A stretch of DNA of 6,918 bases from Candidatus Woesearchaeota archaeon (GCA_017608295.1 JAFCGF010000074.1:1-6918), one strand, 5' to 3'. Shown: positions 1 through 6,703, counted from the first letter of the stretch. The notes: generated from the letters alone by a model not told the origin. Made by a program: numbers and translations.

Positions 1-2
1 AT

Positions 3-1538
3 TGTGAAATATTAGCGGCTGCAGCCGTATCTGCATGCTTGGCAGCATGTCCAGCTTGTTATATCGGGTGTGCAGTACTTTTTCTTCATATATGGACAGT
101 ATGTGATGGCTTGATAGATCCTAAAAAGGTAGGTTATGAGAAGCTCGTACTTCCTAATCTCGAGGAGTGTCCTAATATCAGTAATAAATGGTCCTTAAAA
201 CGGATAGAAGATCAGCTTACACCAGACAGTATAATAATACAACTCGATTACGATTCTTTTTTTAGAGATATTTCAAAATACATTAAGAGTAAAACCAAGC
301 CTACTTCTGTTTTGACATTATCACCCTTAGGCTGCTGGCCTGTGTCGTTTCCATTAGTACCCTTCTTTCAAATTCCAGGAGCTTCACCAAATATCGATTT
401 AAGAAATAAGGGGATGGTTGATATATTTCTTAATCTCACAGATAAGCTTATTCCTAGAATGATTCAGGAAAGTGCAGGCCTGATTCAACATTTCTTTGAT
501 ATAGTGAATTATCCACCTATTGTCGAAAGATTAGCGATCGTACAATGGGAGTCAGACGATACACCTAGAAAATTTGCCTTCTTTTCACAAGATAAACACT
601 GTACTCGCTACGATGCTGAATGGGTAACTGCGAATAATAAAAGAAGTCTCAAGCTAAATCCTCCAAATCCTCCACAAACCTTAAGCCCTGATAGAACAGC
701 TTACATTTTCATCTTATTTGGTCCCACAATTGAACCTGAAAAAGGAAGAGTTATGGATGCAAGCAAGACAAGTTTAAGGTTGGTAGGAACTGATCCTGGT
801 ACAGGTAAAGAAATCAATAAACCCATTGAATTAAAACTTGCTTACGAAAAAAATGTTGGTTTTTACTATTGGGGGCACTTTAAGCCTCGTAATTGTAGCC
901 GGGATGCATATAAATTGAATATTATAATTGATGGTAAGGATAATGGAGCACATTATTCTCAACGTAACCCAATTGGAGATCAAATAGATTCTAATCCCGA
1001 GACTATTGCTTTAGTAGATTCAAACATTCCGTCATTTCCCTGGCAGGCATATGAACCAGGCCCTGATGAAAATCATAAAGTTGAAATTGCTAGATTTGAG
1101 GAGAGGATTCAAATCAATCCTAAGTCTATTATAATTCCTGTACCTTATGTATCTGAAGGAGAAACTACTATTGAGATACAACAAAAAGCATGGGATTGTA
1201 ATTGGGAAGAGAGTTGGGAACCATTACTATGCAGTATAAGTTGGGAGCTCAGTGAAAAAGTAACTAGGATAATTAAGCAACCTTCATCAAACAAATGGAC
1301 TTTGGATGTTAAACCATGGGATTATTTCCATCTGAATGGAGAGTTGTTGATTAAGAGTAAAGGAGAAGCAGTATTGAAAATAACTGTTGACACTAAAAAC
1401 TTCATTTCTGGTAGTTATAGTGTTGACGTTCATTATACGATTGGCAATTTGCCAAAGGGTACTATTTCGATTCCTGTTGAGCTACCACCTACAGTATCTA
1501 AATTACCAAAAAAACCTGATATTGGCAAACTACCCTAA
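3..1538 (+). CDS. Large hypothetical protein with cysteine-rich hydrophobic segment (5' end outside window)
   Basis: The reading frame is open from the first complete codon at 3 to the TAA at 1536-1538, giving 511 visible residues, so the true start lies upstream of the window. A TTG at 39 is the first possible in-window start, but nothing like a ribosome binding site precedes it and the residues before it continue the same Ala/Cys-rich pattern. The first 34 residues are hydrophobic with cysteines at codons 3, 36, 48, 57, 69 and 102 (spacing x10, x3, x2, x3, x10), suggesting a disulfide-rich helical hairpin or membrane segment, faintly like halocin C8-type peptide domains. The remaining part is polar, with many Pro, Asn and alternating hydrophobic residues typical of beta-sandwich proteins, and ends in a Pro/Lys-rich tail. 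I do not recognise the family. Codon use and AT richness look native. It could be a secreted or surface protein, possibly toxin-like, but that is inference. Confidence 0.75.
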   Translation, partial: CEILAAAAVSACLAACPACYIGCAVLFLHIWTVCDGLIDPKKVGYEKLVLPNLEECPNISNKWSLKRIEDQLTPDSIIIQLDYDSFFRDISKYIKSKTKPTSVLTLSPLGCWPVSFPLVPFFQIPGASPNIDLRNKGMVDIFLNLTDKLIPRMIQESAGLIQHFFDIVNYPPIVERLAIVQWESDDTPRKFAFFSQDKHCTRYDAEWVTANNKRSLKLNPPNPPQTLSPDRTAYIFILFGPTIEPEKGRVMDASKTSLRLVGTDPGTGKEINKPIELKLAYEKNVGFYYWGHFKPRNCSRDAYKLNIIIDGKDNGAHYSQRNPIGDQIDSNPETIALVDSNIPSFPWQAYEPGPDENHKVEIARFEERIQINPKSIIIPVPYVSEGETTIEIQQKAWDCNWEESWEPLLCSISWELSEKVTRIIKQPSSNKWTLDVKPWDYFHLNGELLIKSKGEAVLKITVDTKNFISGSYSVDVHYTIGNLPKGTISIPVELPPTVSKLPKKPDIGKLP

Positions 1539-1680
1539 TAATCTATTGGGGTTCTCATCTGCTTGGATAGTTGATAAATCCCATGAACTTGCTTCACAGG
1601 TACTAGGAGGAAGTCAGATTAATCATCTTAAGGATGGCACTGGTGTAAAAATGACTGACAAATATCTTATTAAACGATAG
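1537..1680 (+). other. Possible frameshifted coding tail after the large hypothetical gene
   Basis: Directly after the two tandem stops TAA TAA (1536-1541), the +1 frame is open until the TAG at 1678-1680 and reads like protein (for example AWIVDKSHELASQVLGG, then a stretch ending KYLIKR). The same frame is open from well inside the upstream gene, so a single frameshift near 1500-1535 would append about 47 residues to that protein. No start codon with a ribosome binding site marks it as a separate gene. It may equally be a decayed gene end or a chance open frame. I do not recognise the sequence. Confidence 0.25.
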
Positions 1681-1968
1681 GCAGAAAAGTATAAATGGAT
1701 AGCGAATGTGTATAGTTTCAAATGAAATTGTTGACATCCTTTCAGGATTTGATTAAGGTTCGCTTTGTGATACTTCACAATTGAGCCTATGATATTCTGT
1801 TTATTGTAATGTGTGGTTTTCAAGCAAATACACAAAAGAGAACCAACACTTTGAGGAATTCTATTCAATTAAAAAACACTAATACAGACTCCTGTACCGA
1901 CTCCTCCAAAAATAAAATCCCTGCAAGTACTTTCCTTACAGGGAATTATGAAGTTATGTTGTCTCCCG
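1681..1968. other. Intergenic stretch without a recognisable gene
   Basis: About 290 bp that is AT-rich. Short open frames exist on both strands (a 75-codon frame from 1809 and an 81-codon minus-strand frame ending at 1623), but neither has family resemblance, a convincing ribosome binding site or coding-like composition. Two direct copies of GACTCC lie at 1887-1892 and 1899-1904, and a hairpin lies at 1918-1944. Confidence 0.6.
1911..1944 (-). terminator. Rho-independent terminator-like hairpin
   Basis: TCCCTG-C-AAG (1918-1927) pairs with CTT-A-CAGGGA (1935-1944), with one C/A mismatch and a seven-base loop. Read on the minus strand, the stem is followed by TTTTATTTTT, as expected of an intrinsic terminator for leftward transcription. 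On the plus strand there is no T-run after the stem. No intact leftward gene ends here, so it may be a leftover from a lost gene or transposable element. Confidence 0.45.
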
Positions 1969-2110
1969 CTAGGGTGGAAGATCCGGTGCCTCTGACCACC
2001 TTGTGCCGATTTGAACTGACCGCCGTATATGTCTGATTTTAATGCATCTAAACTGGTTTAATCCGAACGGCCTAGGGTGGTCAACACCGTCGGCTTGTCC
2101 ACTAGGATGG
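1969..2110. mobile_element. Remnant with IS21-like terminal repeat units, no transposase
   Basis: Two similar units sit in direct orientation: CCG...CTGACCACC at 1983-2000 and CCG...CTGACCGCC at 2006-2024. A third is inverted at 2075-2093; its reverse complement reads CCG...TTGACCACC. CTAGGGTGG occurs at 1969-1977 and 2072-2080, with a one-mismatch copy at 2102-2110. Multiple short repeats containing GTGGTCA followed by CGG are, from general knowledge, characteristic of the ends of IS21-family elements. No istA/istB-like reading frame is present, so if the assignment is right, this is a deleted copy or two element ends brought together. It abuts the broken end of the ATPase fragment, which suggests that the element caused that truncation. 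Similarity was judged by eye only. Confidence 0.4.
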
Positions 2111-2663
2111 CAGTACTGCAGCCGCAAACGCGTCAGAGGAGGCTGAGCAACAACTTGCCACCATTGTTTCTGGTGTCGAGCAGTACCTTCGCCTGCAAAT
2201 CGCTGCGCTCATCCTTGAGCAGCGAATAGAGGACTATCGGAAGAAAAATCAAGCTCCGGTTCTGGCCAGGGCTGGTAATCTCTTTTCCAAACTCACCCTG
2301 GGGTCTTATGCGAATCTTCGGGATGAATTGGACGAAAGCGGCAAGCCCATCTTGCTTGGTGTTCGTCCAAACGATGTCGAAGTGTCCGTCGAAGGAATGA
2401 GTGACGGAACCCGAGATCAGCTCTACCTGTCGCTTCGCATCGCTACCCTCGAACAACATCTGAGTGAGGGAGAGCCCATGCCTTTCGTGGTTGACGACAT
2501 CCTAATAGGATTTGATGACAATCGTACAAGGATCTGCCTCGAGGTTCTCGCGGAGCTGGCACTCAGCACCCAGGTATTGCTTTTCACTCACCACAGACGG
2601 GCTCTTGAGCTAGCAGGCGATCTTGAAGCGAAGGCAGGAATTTATTACCATGAGCTGCATTGA
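2106..2663 (+). pseudogene. 5'-truncated YhaN-like SMC/Rad50-type ATPase fragment (C-terminal part)
   Basis: The frame runs from just after an in-frame TAG (2103-2105) to the TGA at 2661-2663, giving 185 residues. It carries the C-terminal half-site of an ABC-type ATPase of the SMC/Rad50 class: an ABC signature-like segment MSDGTRDQLYLSLR, a Walker B-like segment PFVVDDILIGFDD and an H-loop-like LLFTHH. The preceding stretch with KNQAPVLARA is what I know from YhaN-type AAA proteins, which are normally around 800-1200 residues long, with Walker A at the N-terminus and a long coiled coil. Walker A and nearly all of the coiled coil are missing. The first ATG in frame (2328) lies inside the conserved part and is not a believable start. 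The fragment is visibly GC-richer than its surroundings, pointing to foreign origin. The family normally acts in DNA binding or break processing with a nuclease partner; this fragment is unlikely to work. Confidence 0.85.
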
Positions 2664-2736
2664 CGATACAATTGTGCAATTTAAGAAAATTCCTATCTAT
2701 GATGATATTCTTGATGAACCTTTGGGGTTGTTTTAG
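2650..2736 (+). other. Doubtful 28-codon micro-ORF overlapping the ATPase fragment end
   Basis: An ATG at 2650 starts a frame that overlaps the end of the ATPase fragment by 14 bp and ends at a TAG (2734-2736). It encodes 28 residues ending in ILDEPLGLF. Beyond the TAG, the same frame continues with a protein-like, acidic stretch of 18 residues before a TGA. An overlapping start is typical of genes in one operon, so this could be the head of a decayed partner gene. No family is recognisable. Confidence 0.2.
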
Positions 2737-2930
2737 GACTTAGTAGCGGAAGATGAGGGGAAATTACTCATAGGGGCAGAGATCATCTTCTGATGGCTCT
2801 ACATGATATCCTTATGAGAGTTTTTCTGATAGCTTAAAGAGAAATCTAACCGATCTGTAACTCATTCAACCAACGATAAAATAGTTAGGTCGTTTACACA
2901 AAGTTTTCTAAAGACCCTTAAAATCCTGTG
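2664..2930. other. Gap between ATPase fragment and leftward module
   Basis: This 267-bp AT-rich stretch lies where the rightward fragment and the leftward module converge. Apart from the micro-ORF, I see no gene, tRNA, clear terminator or integrase. If the leftward module belongs to an integrated element, its left boundary could lie here, but I found no paired direct repeat in the window that would mark an attachment site. Confidence 0.5.
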
Positions 2931-3755
2931 CTAAAACGTAACCTGATGTGCCTTTCTTAACTGCCTACGAAGAGTGATACCTGGATCCCAGTAGACATAG
3001 TCGTCTTCTTCCGCTTCCTCAACTGTTTTCTTAAGGGAATCACAAATCTCTCCAAGATTTTTCTCATAATCGGTACCATCAAACGGTATGGAGTGCTTGT
3101 TGCAGAAATCCATGGACTCATTGTAAAGTGAGTTTGCATCCGCCGATAGATCAAAGATATCATCATACTCCCATGTACCCCGCCTACATTGTCCAGCCAG
3201 GTCTTTTAACCTCATCAAGAAACTCCTTCGTTTCACATCGATCTTTTTTTGTCGTTCTTTTTGTCTGTCTTCAAGTTTTCGTCTCTCTATATCTGCTTCC
3301 TGCTCCTGTAAAGATAACTCCCGTTCCTCTTTTTCCTGCTTCCAATCAAAATTTTTTAGTTGGAGTTCATGCTTATTTTGTTCACGGAGCTCTTCCAGTC
3401 GGATCTCTTCTGCCGATTTTCTTTCCGGCAGTGTATTGTCCACTGGAAACTGCTTTCCATCGTTGTTGTTTGGAATAGGTTGATCAGGTTTTTCACTTTC
3501 TGGTTGGAAAGTTCCCGGATAAACATCATCATAATCAGGATTTGCATGAAAAGGGAAAGAATTTTCCCGTTTTTGGAAAGAATTGATGCGGGAATCCTTG
3601 TTATTCGTGCTTTCCATGCTTTCCGTCGCTTTCTGGTTGGCAATCACTTTCGCAATGGTTTTCGATGAGACACCAAGTGTCGATTCAATATCTGCATAAG
3701 AGTATCCTCCCCGGCGCATGGAAAGGATTTCAAGTTCAATTTCTGTGTTACTCAT
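2931..3755 (-). CDS. HTH and coiled-coil protein of the mobile-element module
   Basis: 274 residues, last gene of the leftward module. Its ATG overlaps the stop of the toprim gene in an ATGA (3755-3752), so translational coupling is likely. Residues about 5-38 form a predicted helix-turn-helix of the resolvase/sigma-like type (RRGGYSYADIESTLGVSSKT). Residues 45-112 are a low-complexity Asn/Pro/Ser-rich linker. Residues about 113-175 are dominated by Glu, Lys, Arg and Gln with a strong coiled-coil look. The last 95 residues are a mixed acidic domain containing YWDPG. The architecture suggests a DNA-binding protein that oligomerises through the coiled coil, perhaps an accessory replication or partition factor. 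I do not know a named family; the role is inferred from context. TAG stop at 2933-2931. Confidence 0.85.
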   Translation of the reverse strand: MSNTEIELEILSMRRGGYSYADIESTLGVSSKTIAKVIANQKATESMESTNNKDSRINSFQKRENSFPFHANPDYDDVYPGTFQPESEKPDQPIPNNNDGKQFPVDNTLPERKSAEEIRLEELREQNKHELQLKNFDWKQEKEERELSLQEQEADIERRKLEDRQKERQKKIDVKRRSFLMRLKDLAGQCRRGTWEYDDIFDLSADANSLYNESMDFCNKHSIPFDGTDYEKNLGEICDSLKKTVEEAEEDDYVYWDPGITLRRQLRKAHQVTF

Positions 3756-4771
3756 AGCTTTTTGATTTGAGGATTAATACTTTTTTGGGGCAAGCTCTTT
3801 GATATAGCTTGATTACTATTGATCTGTTTGAACTCTTTCAGGCTGAATCTGGTCAGATAATCACGCAGATCGAGCCCCTGGTCCAGATCTGCGGGAGAGG
3901 CATTTCTTTCCAGGAAATTTGAGACTTTTATCTTTGCAATGCCAAGGAGATCTTCTGCTTTCTTCTTCCATCTTACATAACATCCCAAGTCGGGAAATAT
4001 GACCACCCGCCGATTTATCAAATTTCTGCATCGGTTCCTGGTTAGGTATGAAAGGCTGCCAGTCGCTAACCATTGGAATTTCGGGAAGTAGATACTCGCC
4101 ACTATGGCGGTCGCTGGAGCCTCGACTATTGCTATTGGTTTATCTCTCTCTGTCTTTAAAAGGTGTTCGCCGAACAGGCATGAAACCTTCATGCTGTTCT
4201 GTTGATAGGATCCTAACCAGGGGTGTTCCTTTTCATGACCGCGAAGTATGGAGTGGATCCAGGTTGTGCGGCCTTTAACCGTGTGACCATCCCTGTTAAA
4301 TAATTTGACCTGACCGGCCCTGATCTTCCTTGCAATGTCAATAAACCAAAAGACAGTGGATCCCGGCCAATGGTCCGATGTGCCGATAGAGTATTTTTTT
4401 ATGAGGTCACTGGTAATGTTACGACCAAATTGATCAATCAGGTAATAGTAGAACTGGTTATTGCCAGGTCCGGGAATCGATTGTTCCAGAACAGCATTAG
4501 GGATCACTATCAATGGCTTTAATTCAGGCACAGGTTTAACTGGCATGGTTGCTGGTTTAATCTGGCCAGGATGTAATGCGAAAAATTGTTTTGGCGTTTG
4601 GTGGTAGCCACATTTTCCCTCTCTGTTGCATCGGCCAACCGTTGGATCAATGTGTTGGCCTGTGGTAGTATCGATATACCGGCAGAACGCCTTTATTGAA
4701 CCACATGAAGGACAGTTATAGCGAGTTGAAGGGCCGTTATATTTTTCAAGAGTGTATCGGTATTCTTTCAT
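3752..4771 (-). CDS. Zinc-finger/toprim primase-like protein (DUF6371-like)
   Basis: 339 residues. The N-terminus has a CPSC pair (C20, C23) and a second pair C48 and C54 followed by H57, a zinc-ribbon arrangement as in CHC2-type primase fingers. The middle and C-terminal parts fit a divergent toprim fold: IVEAPATA at 214-222 carries the acidic residue of toprim motif I, and VVIFPDLG at 256-263 stands where the DxD motif is expected, but with one Asp only. I recall this layout from Bacteroidetes proteins annotated as DUF6371 or toprim-containing, found next to DUF3987 genes. The likely role is priming or another nucleic-acid step in replication of a mobile element; catalysis is not shown. The tail after residue 310 is Ser/Asn/Lys-rich and probably disordered. 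The ATG at 4771 follows a 99-bp gap with the TGGCAA repeat array and has only a weak purine-rich upstream sequence. Confidence 0.85.
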   Translation of the reverse strand: MKEYRYTLEKYNGPSTRYNCPSCGSIKAFCRYIDTTTGQHIDPTVGRCNREGKCGYHQTPKQFFALHPGQIKPATMPVKPVPELKPLIVIPNAVLEQSIPGPGNNQFYYYLIDQFGRNITSDLIKKYSIGTSDHWPGSTVFWFIDIARKIRAGQVKLFNRDGHTVKGRTTWIHSILRGHEKEHPWLGSYQQNSMKVSCLFGEHLLKTERDKPIAIVEAPATAIVASIYFPKFQWLATGSLSYLTRNRCRNLINRRVVIFPDLGCYVRWKKKAEDLLGIAKIKVSNFLERNASPADLDQGLDLRDYLTRFSLKEFKQINSNQAISKSLPQKSINPQIKKL

Positions 4772-4790
4772 TTTATTTTGGTTTTAAGGT

Positions 4791-4863
4791 TGGCAAACCT
4801 GGCAATTTTGGCAATATTGAACTGAAATCGGGTTGGATATTGCCAATAATGCCACTTTTGCCA
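4791..4863. repeat. Two triplets of 9-bp-spaced hexamers in mirror arrangement
   Basis: TGGCAA occurs at 4791, 4800 and 4809, exactly 9 bp apart. The reverse complement follows as TTGCCA at 4840, ATGCCA at 4849 and TTGCCA at 4858, again exactly 9 bp apart. The whole is symmetric around position 4827: 4791-4817 pairs with 4837-4863 at 23 of 27 positions, with a 19-base centre and a perfect inner 10-bp arm (TTGGCAATAT at 4808-4817, ATATTGCCAA at 4837-4846). It fills most of the 99-bp gap between the DUF3987 and toprim genes. It may be a multi-site operator, an iteron-like replication origin or an RNA hairpin in the leftward transcript. Confidence 0.9.
4794..4801 (-). promoter_or_regulatory. Weak Bacteroidetes-type -7 promoter candidate for the toprim gene
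   Basis: On the minus strand this reads CAGGTTTG, matching five of the six fixed bases of the Bacteroidetes -7 consensus TAnnTTTG, 22 bp before the ATG at 4771. A -33 TTG at the right distance is not evident. It lies inside the first two TGGCAA repeats, so a protein bound there would block it. The match is weak enough to be chance. Confidence 0.2.
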
Positions 4864-4870
4864 CAATGGA

Positions 4871-6340
4871 TTAGTACTTCTTTTTATAGATGCCATGTTT
4901 AATATGTTCAAAATATTGTTTCTCTCCAAAAAAGCGATGTGCTGTTCGTTCAGCGATCGTAAACTGCTTGGAGATTCTATTACCTTCCTTGGTTGAAAAA
5001 GTCCCTGGCAGGTTGACATATAGGGCTCTTTTATCAGATCCCAACCCTTCCAGTGGATCAACTTTTTTGATTATGTCAATTGCCCTGGCGTTCATTTTCC
5101 GGAAATATTCTGCAAAGCTGATTGCACCTTTAACAGCTTCAACTTCAATTCTCTCTTTCCCAGCTTCCCTTGTTGCCCATCTCAGGAGTTGAAGGATCAG
5201 AGAAAACCGGCAGATATAGATATCCAGTTTTGCGCAGATCCCTTGGACAAAATCATCTTCTGTACCTTTGGATATATCTGTGTTGTGTCGTTGCCATGCA
5301 TAGAGAAGATCCTTGGCTTCCTGAGAGAATTCCAGTATCTTTCCCTCAGAGTCTCCTTCATCGGGCAGGTAGGGTAGTCCCATAAGATGATCAGCGATTG
5401 TATTCCATTTCCCAATAATTTCAACATCAACATCATCCTCTGACCAATATTCTTTTTGGAGCCCTTCCGGAACGACCATCAAGAAACGATCGATGAATCC
5501 ATTGTCTAACCGGTTGTTTAGTCCAAGTTTATAAAGCACCTTTCTTTGTATTGTTCCGATAACGGAAATAAAAGGATCTCGAATCGAAACCGGATCATCA
5601 GTCTTCCGATCAATTATGATGGGTTTCCCGCTCCAGTTCGACATGTAGGATTCCTGTTCACTTCCTTTGTTGTACTTGTTAAAGTTTAAAACCAAACTGT
5701 TTAATTCATCAGGACAGATCCCAATTCCCCTAGGATTCTCCTGATGAACCTTAACCATGGCCTCCTGGGTTGTGTCTGATAAGATGAGCCTTTCCCAAAC
5801 CGGTTTTTGCAGGGGGATTTTTCCCTGTGCTTCCTTCTCCTTTTTATTGAGGGACATGAAATGGTTGTATTCTGCTTTATCCCTATTGTAATCCTTATAC
5901 GTGCGATCGTCATGTTTTTCGATCTGGGATAATGCCCATGACAGTGGCGGTGATTTTGAGACTCCTGAATGCCCTACCAGGGCCATATAAAGGACTGCTT
6001 TTTCAGTCCAGGTCTTTTTTATACGCACCCTGTGTGTATTCCCGATCATAAGAGAGGCTGCAAACAGGATGGCAGCACCTATGTAGTCGATTGGGAACTT
6101 CAGGGTTTCGTGCGTTGCAGTAATTATCCCCTGGATAGGTAATGGCAGTGCATCCACAGGGAATGGAAGTAGCTTCTCAGAATCGATCTGATCGTATAGA
6201 TCGTCAAGGTGGGATTTAATACCTTCAGCAGTAATATCTTCTGCAATATCAGGATCAGCGTCACCAACGTGACCACAAATTAGCAAAGGCACATTATCTC
6301 CTCTTAATGTCTGTTCCATTTTAGGATCATTATCTTCCAT
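4871..6340 (-). CDS. DUF3987 P-loop helicase/primase-associated protein
   Basis: 489 residues. The P-loop is GHSGVSKSPPL at about 123-133; the Gly that normally precedes the Lys is Ser, a variation I associate with DUF3987 proteins. A Walker B-like GIGICPDEL follows at 205-212 and the conserved NGFIDRFLMV at 280-289 may supply an arginine finger. The segment 55-125 (LPFPVDALP onward, then the hydrophobic IGAAILFAASLMIG) is typical of the family's start. The last 60 residues look like a winged-helix DNA-binding domain (SKQFTIAERTAHRFFG). Proteins of this kind sit in replication modules of Bacteroidetes mobile elements and phage-like islands, where a helicase-like role is presumed from the fold. 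The ATG at 6340 follows the stop of the HTH gene by 2 bp, so the two are co-transcribed. TAA at 4873-4871. Confidence 0.92.
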   Translation of the reverse strand: MEDNDPKMEQTLRGDNVPLLICGHVGDADPDIAEDITAEGIKSHLDDLYDQIDSEKLLPFPVDALPLPIQGIITATHETLKFPIDYIGAAILFAASLMIGNTHRVRIKKTWTEKAVLYMALVGHSGVSKSPPLSWALSQIEKHDDRTYKDYNRDKAEYNHFMSLNKKEKEAQGKIPLQKPVWERLILSDTTQEAMVKVHQENPRGIGICPDELNSLVLNFNKYNKGSEQESYMSNWSGKPIIIDRKTDDPVSIRDPFISVIGTIQRKVLYKLGLNNRLDNGFIDRFLMVVPEGLQKEYWSEDDVDVEIIGKWNTIADHLMGLPYLPDEGDSEGKILEFSQEAKDLLYAWQRHNTDISKGTEDDFVQGICAKLDIYICRFSLILQLLRWATREAGKERIEVEAVKGAISFAEYFRKMNARAIDIIKKVDPLEGLGSDKRALYVNLPGTFSTKEGNRISKQFTIAERTAHRFFGEKQYFEHIKHGIYKKKY

Positions 6341-6342
6341 AC

Positions 6343-6615
6343 CTATTTTTTTTCTTGATTAATGGCATCCAGGACATCCTGACCATTGAAAATCACCTTG
6401 CGGCCGAACTGTTGGAAAGGAATTTTACCTGAATTCTTTAGCTTTTGTGCGGTTGTCGGAGAGCAATTCAGGAAATCAGCTAGTTCATGGATCGAATATA
6501 GAAGCCTCGGCTTCTCCAGTTGAAAGCTGTCATGTTCTGGTTTTTGCATGGATTCAATTAAGAGAGATTTGACCTCCAGTAATTGATCTGAAATAACTTT
6601 GATTGATTTTTTCAT
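6343..6615 (-). CDS. Excisionase-type helix-turn-helix protein (HTH_17/DUF3853-like)
   Basis: 90 residues. The N-terminal 35 residues form a short helical stretch (VISDQLLEVKSLLIESMQ). Residues 39-86 are a MerR/excisionase-type winged helix: YSIHELADFLNCSPTTAQKL is the HTH, GKIPFQQFGRKVIFNGQDVLDAI the wing and closing helix. Such small proteins open many Bacteroidetes mobile-element modules and act either as recombination directionality factors or as transcription regulators. With no integrase in the window, the two roles cannot be told apart. The ATG at 6615 is preceded by GAAGGTG, an acceptable purine-rich ribosome binding site. It is the first gene after the TGCC/GGCA dyad at 6665-6703 and is a candidate for the protein that binds there. 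TAG at 6345-6343. Confidence 0.9.
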   Translation of the reverse strand: MKKSIKVISDQLLEVKSLLIESMQKPEHDSFQLEKPRLLYSIHELADFLNCSPTTAQKLKNSGKIPFQQFGRKVIFNGQDVLDAINQEKK

Positions 6616-6664
6616 CGCACCTTCATTTTAAATAAAGGCGCAAGGTAATTCATGCGTTTAGCAT

Positions 6665-6703
6665 ATAATGCCGGAATTGCCTAGCGGCATTCATTGGCAT
6701 TAT
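6665..6703. repeat. Nested TGCC/GGCA dyad upstream of the HTH gene
   Basis: The outer arms ATAATGCC (6665-6672) and GGCATTAT (6696-6703) are perfect 8-bp inverted repeats. Inside them TGCC (6678-6681) and GGCA (6686-6689) form a second dyad with practically the same centre (6683.5-6684). The TGCC copies are 9 bp apart and the GGCA copies 10 bp apart. The core matches the TGGCAA/TTGCCA elements at 4791-4863 but with the half-sites in the opposite order. The right arm includes the stop codon of the preceding gene. It may be an operator for the module or a hairpin in the transcript. Confidence 0.65.

Noticed and set aside
1441..1455. Palindrome TTGGCAA-T-TTGCCAA similar to the hexamers at 4791-4863
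   Set aside because: It lies inside the coding part of the large hypothetical gene, as a single site without the 9-bp pitch; probably coincidence.
1623..1868. 81-codon minus-strand open frame
   Set aside because: No recognisable domain, composition is typical of AT-rich non-coding sequence, and it is antisense to the possible coding tail.
2133..2459. 108-codon open frame on the minus strand
   Set aside because: It lies antisense to the conserved ATPase motifs of the YhaN-like fragment and shows no family features; it is a shadow of that GC-richer frame.
3128..3668. Plus-strand open frames of 116 and 102 codons
   Set aside because: Both are antisense to the coiled-coil gene; their Phe/Leu/Ser-rich translations result from the complementary Glu/Lys codons.
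4791..4863. CRISPR-like repeat array
   Set aside because: Units are only 6 bp with 3-bp spacers and invert at the centre, which does not fit CRISPR repeats and spacers.
4768..5061. 97-codon minus-strand frame overlapping the end of the DUF3987 gene
   Set aside because: It is out of frame with the conserved DUF3987 C-terminus and runs through the repeat array; no family resemblance or ribosome binding site.
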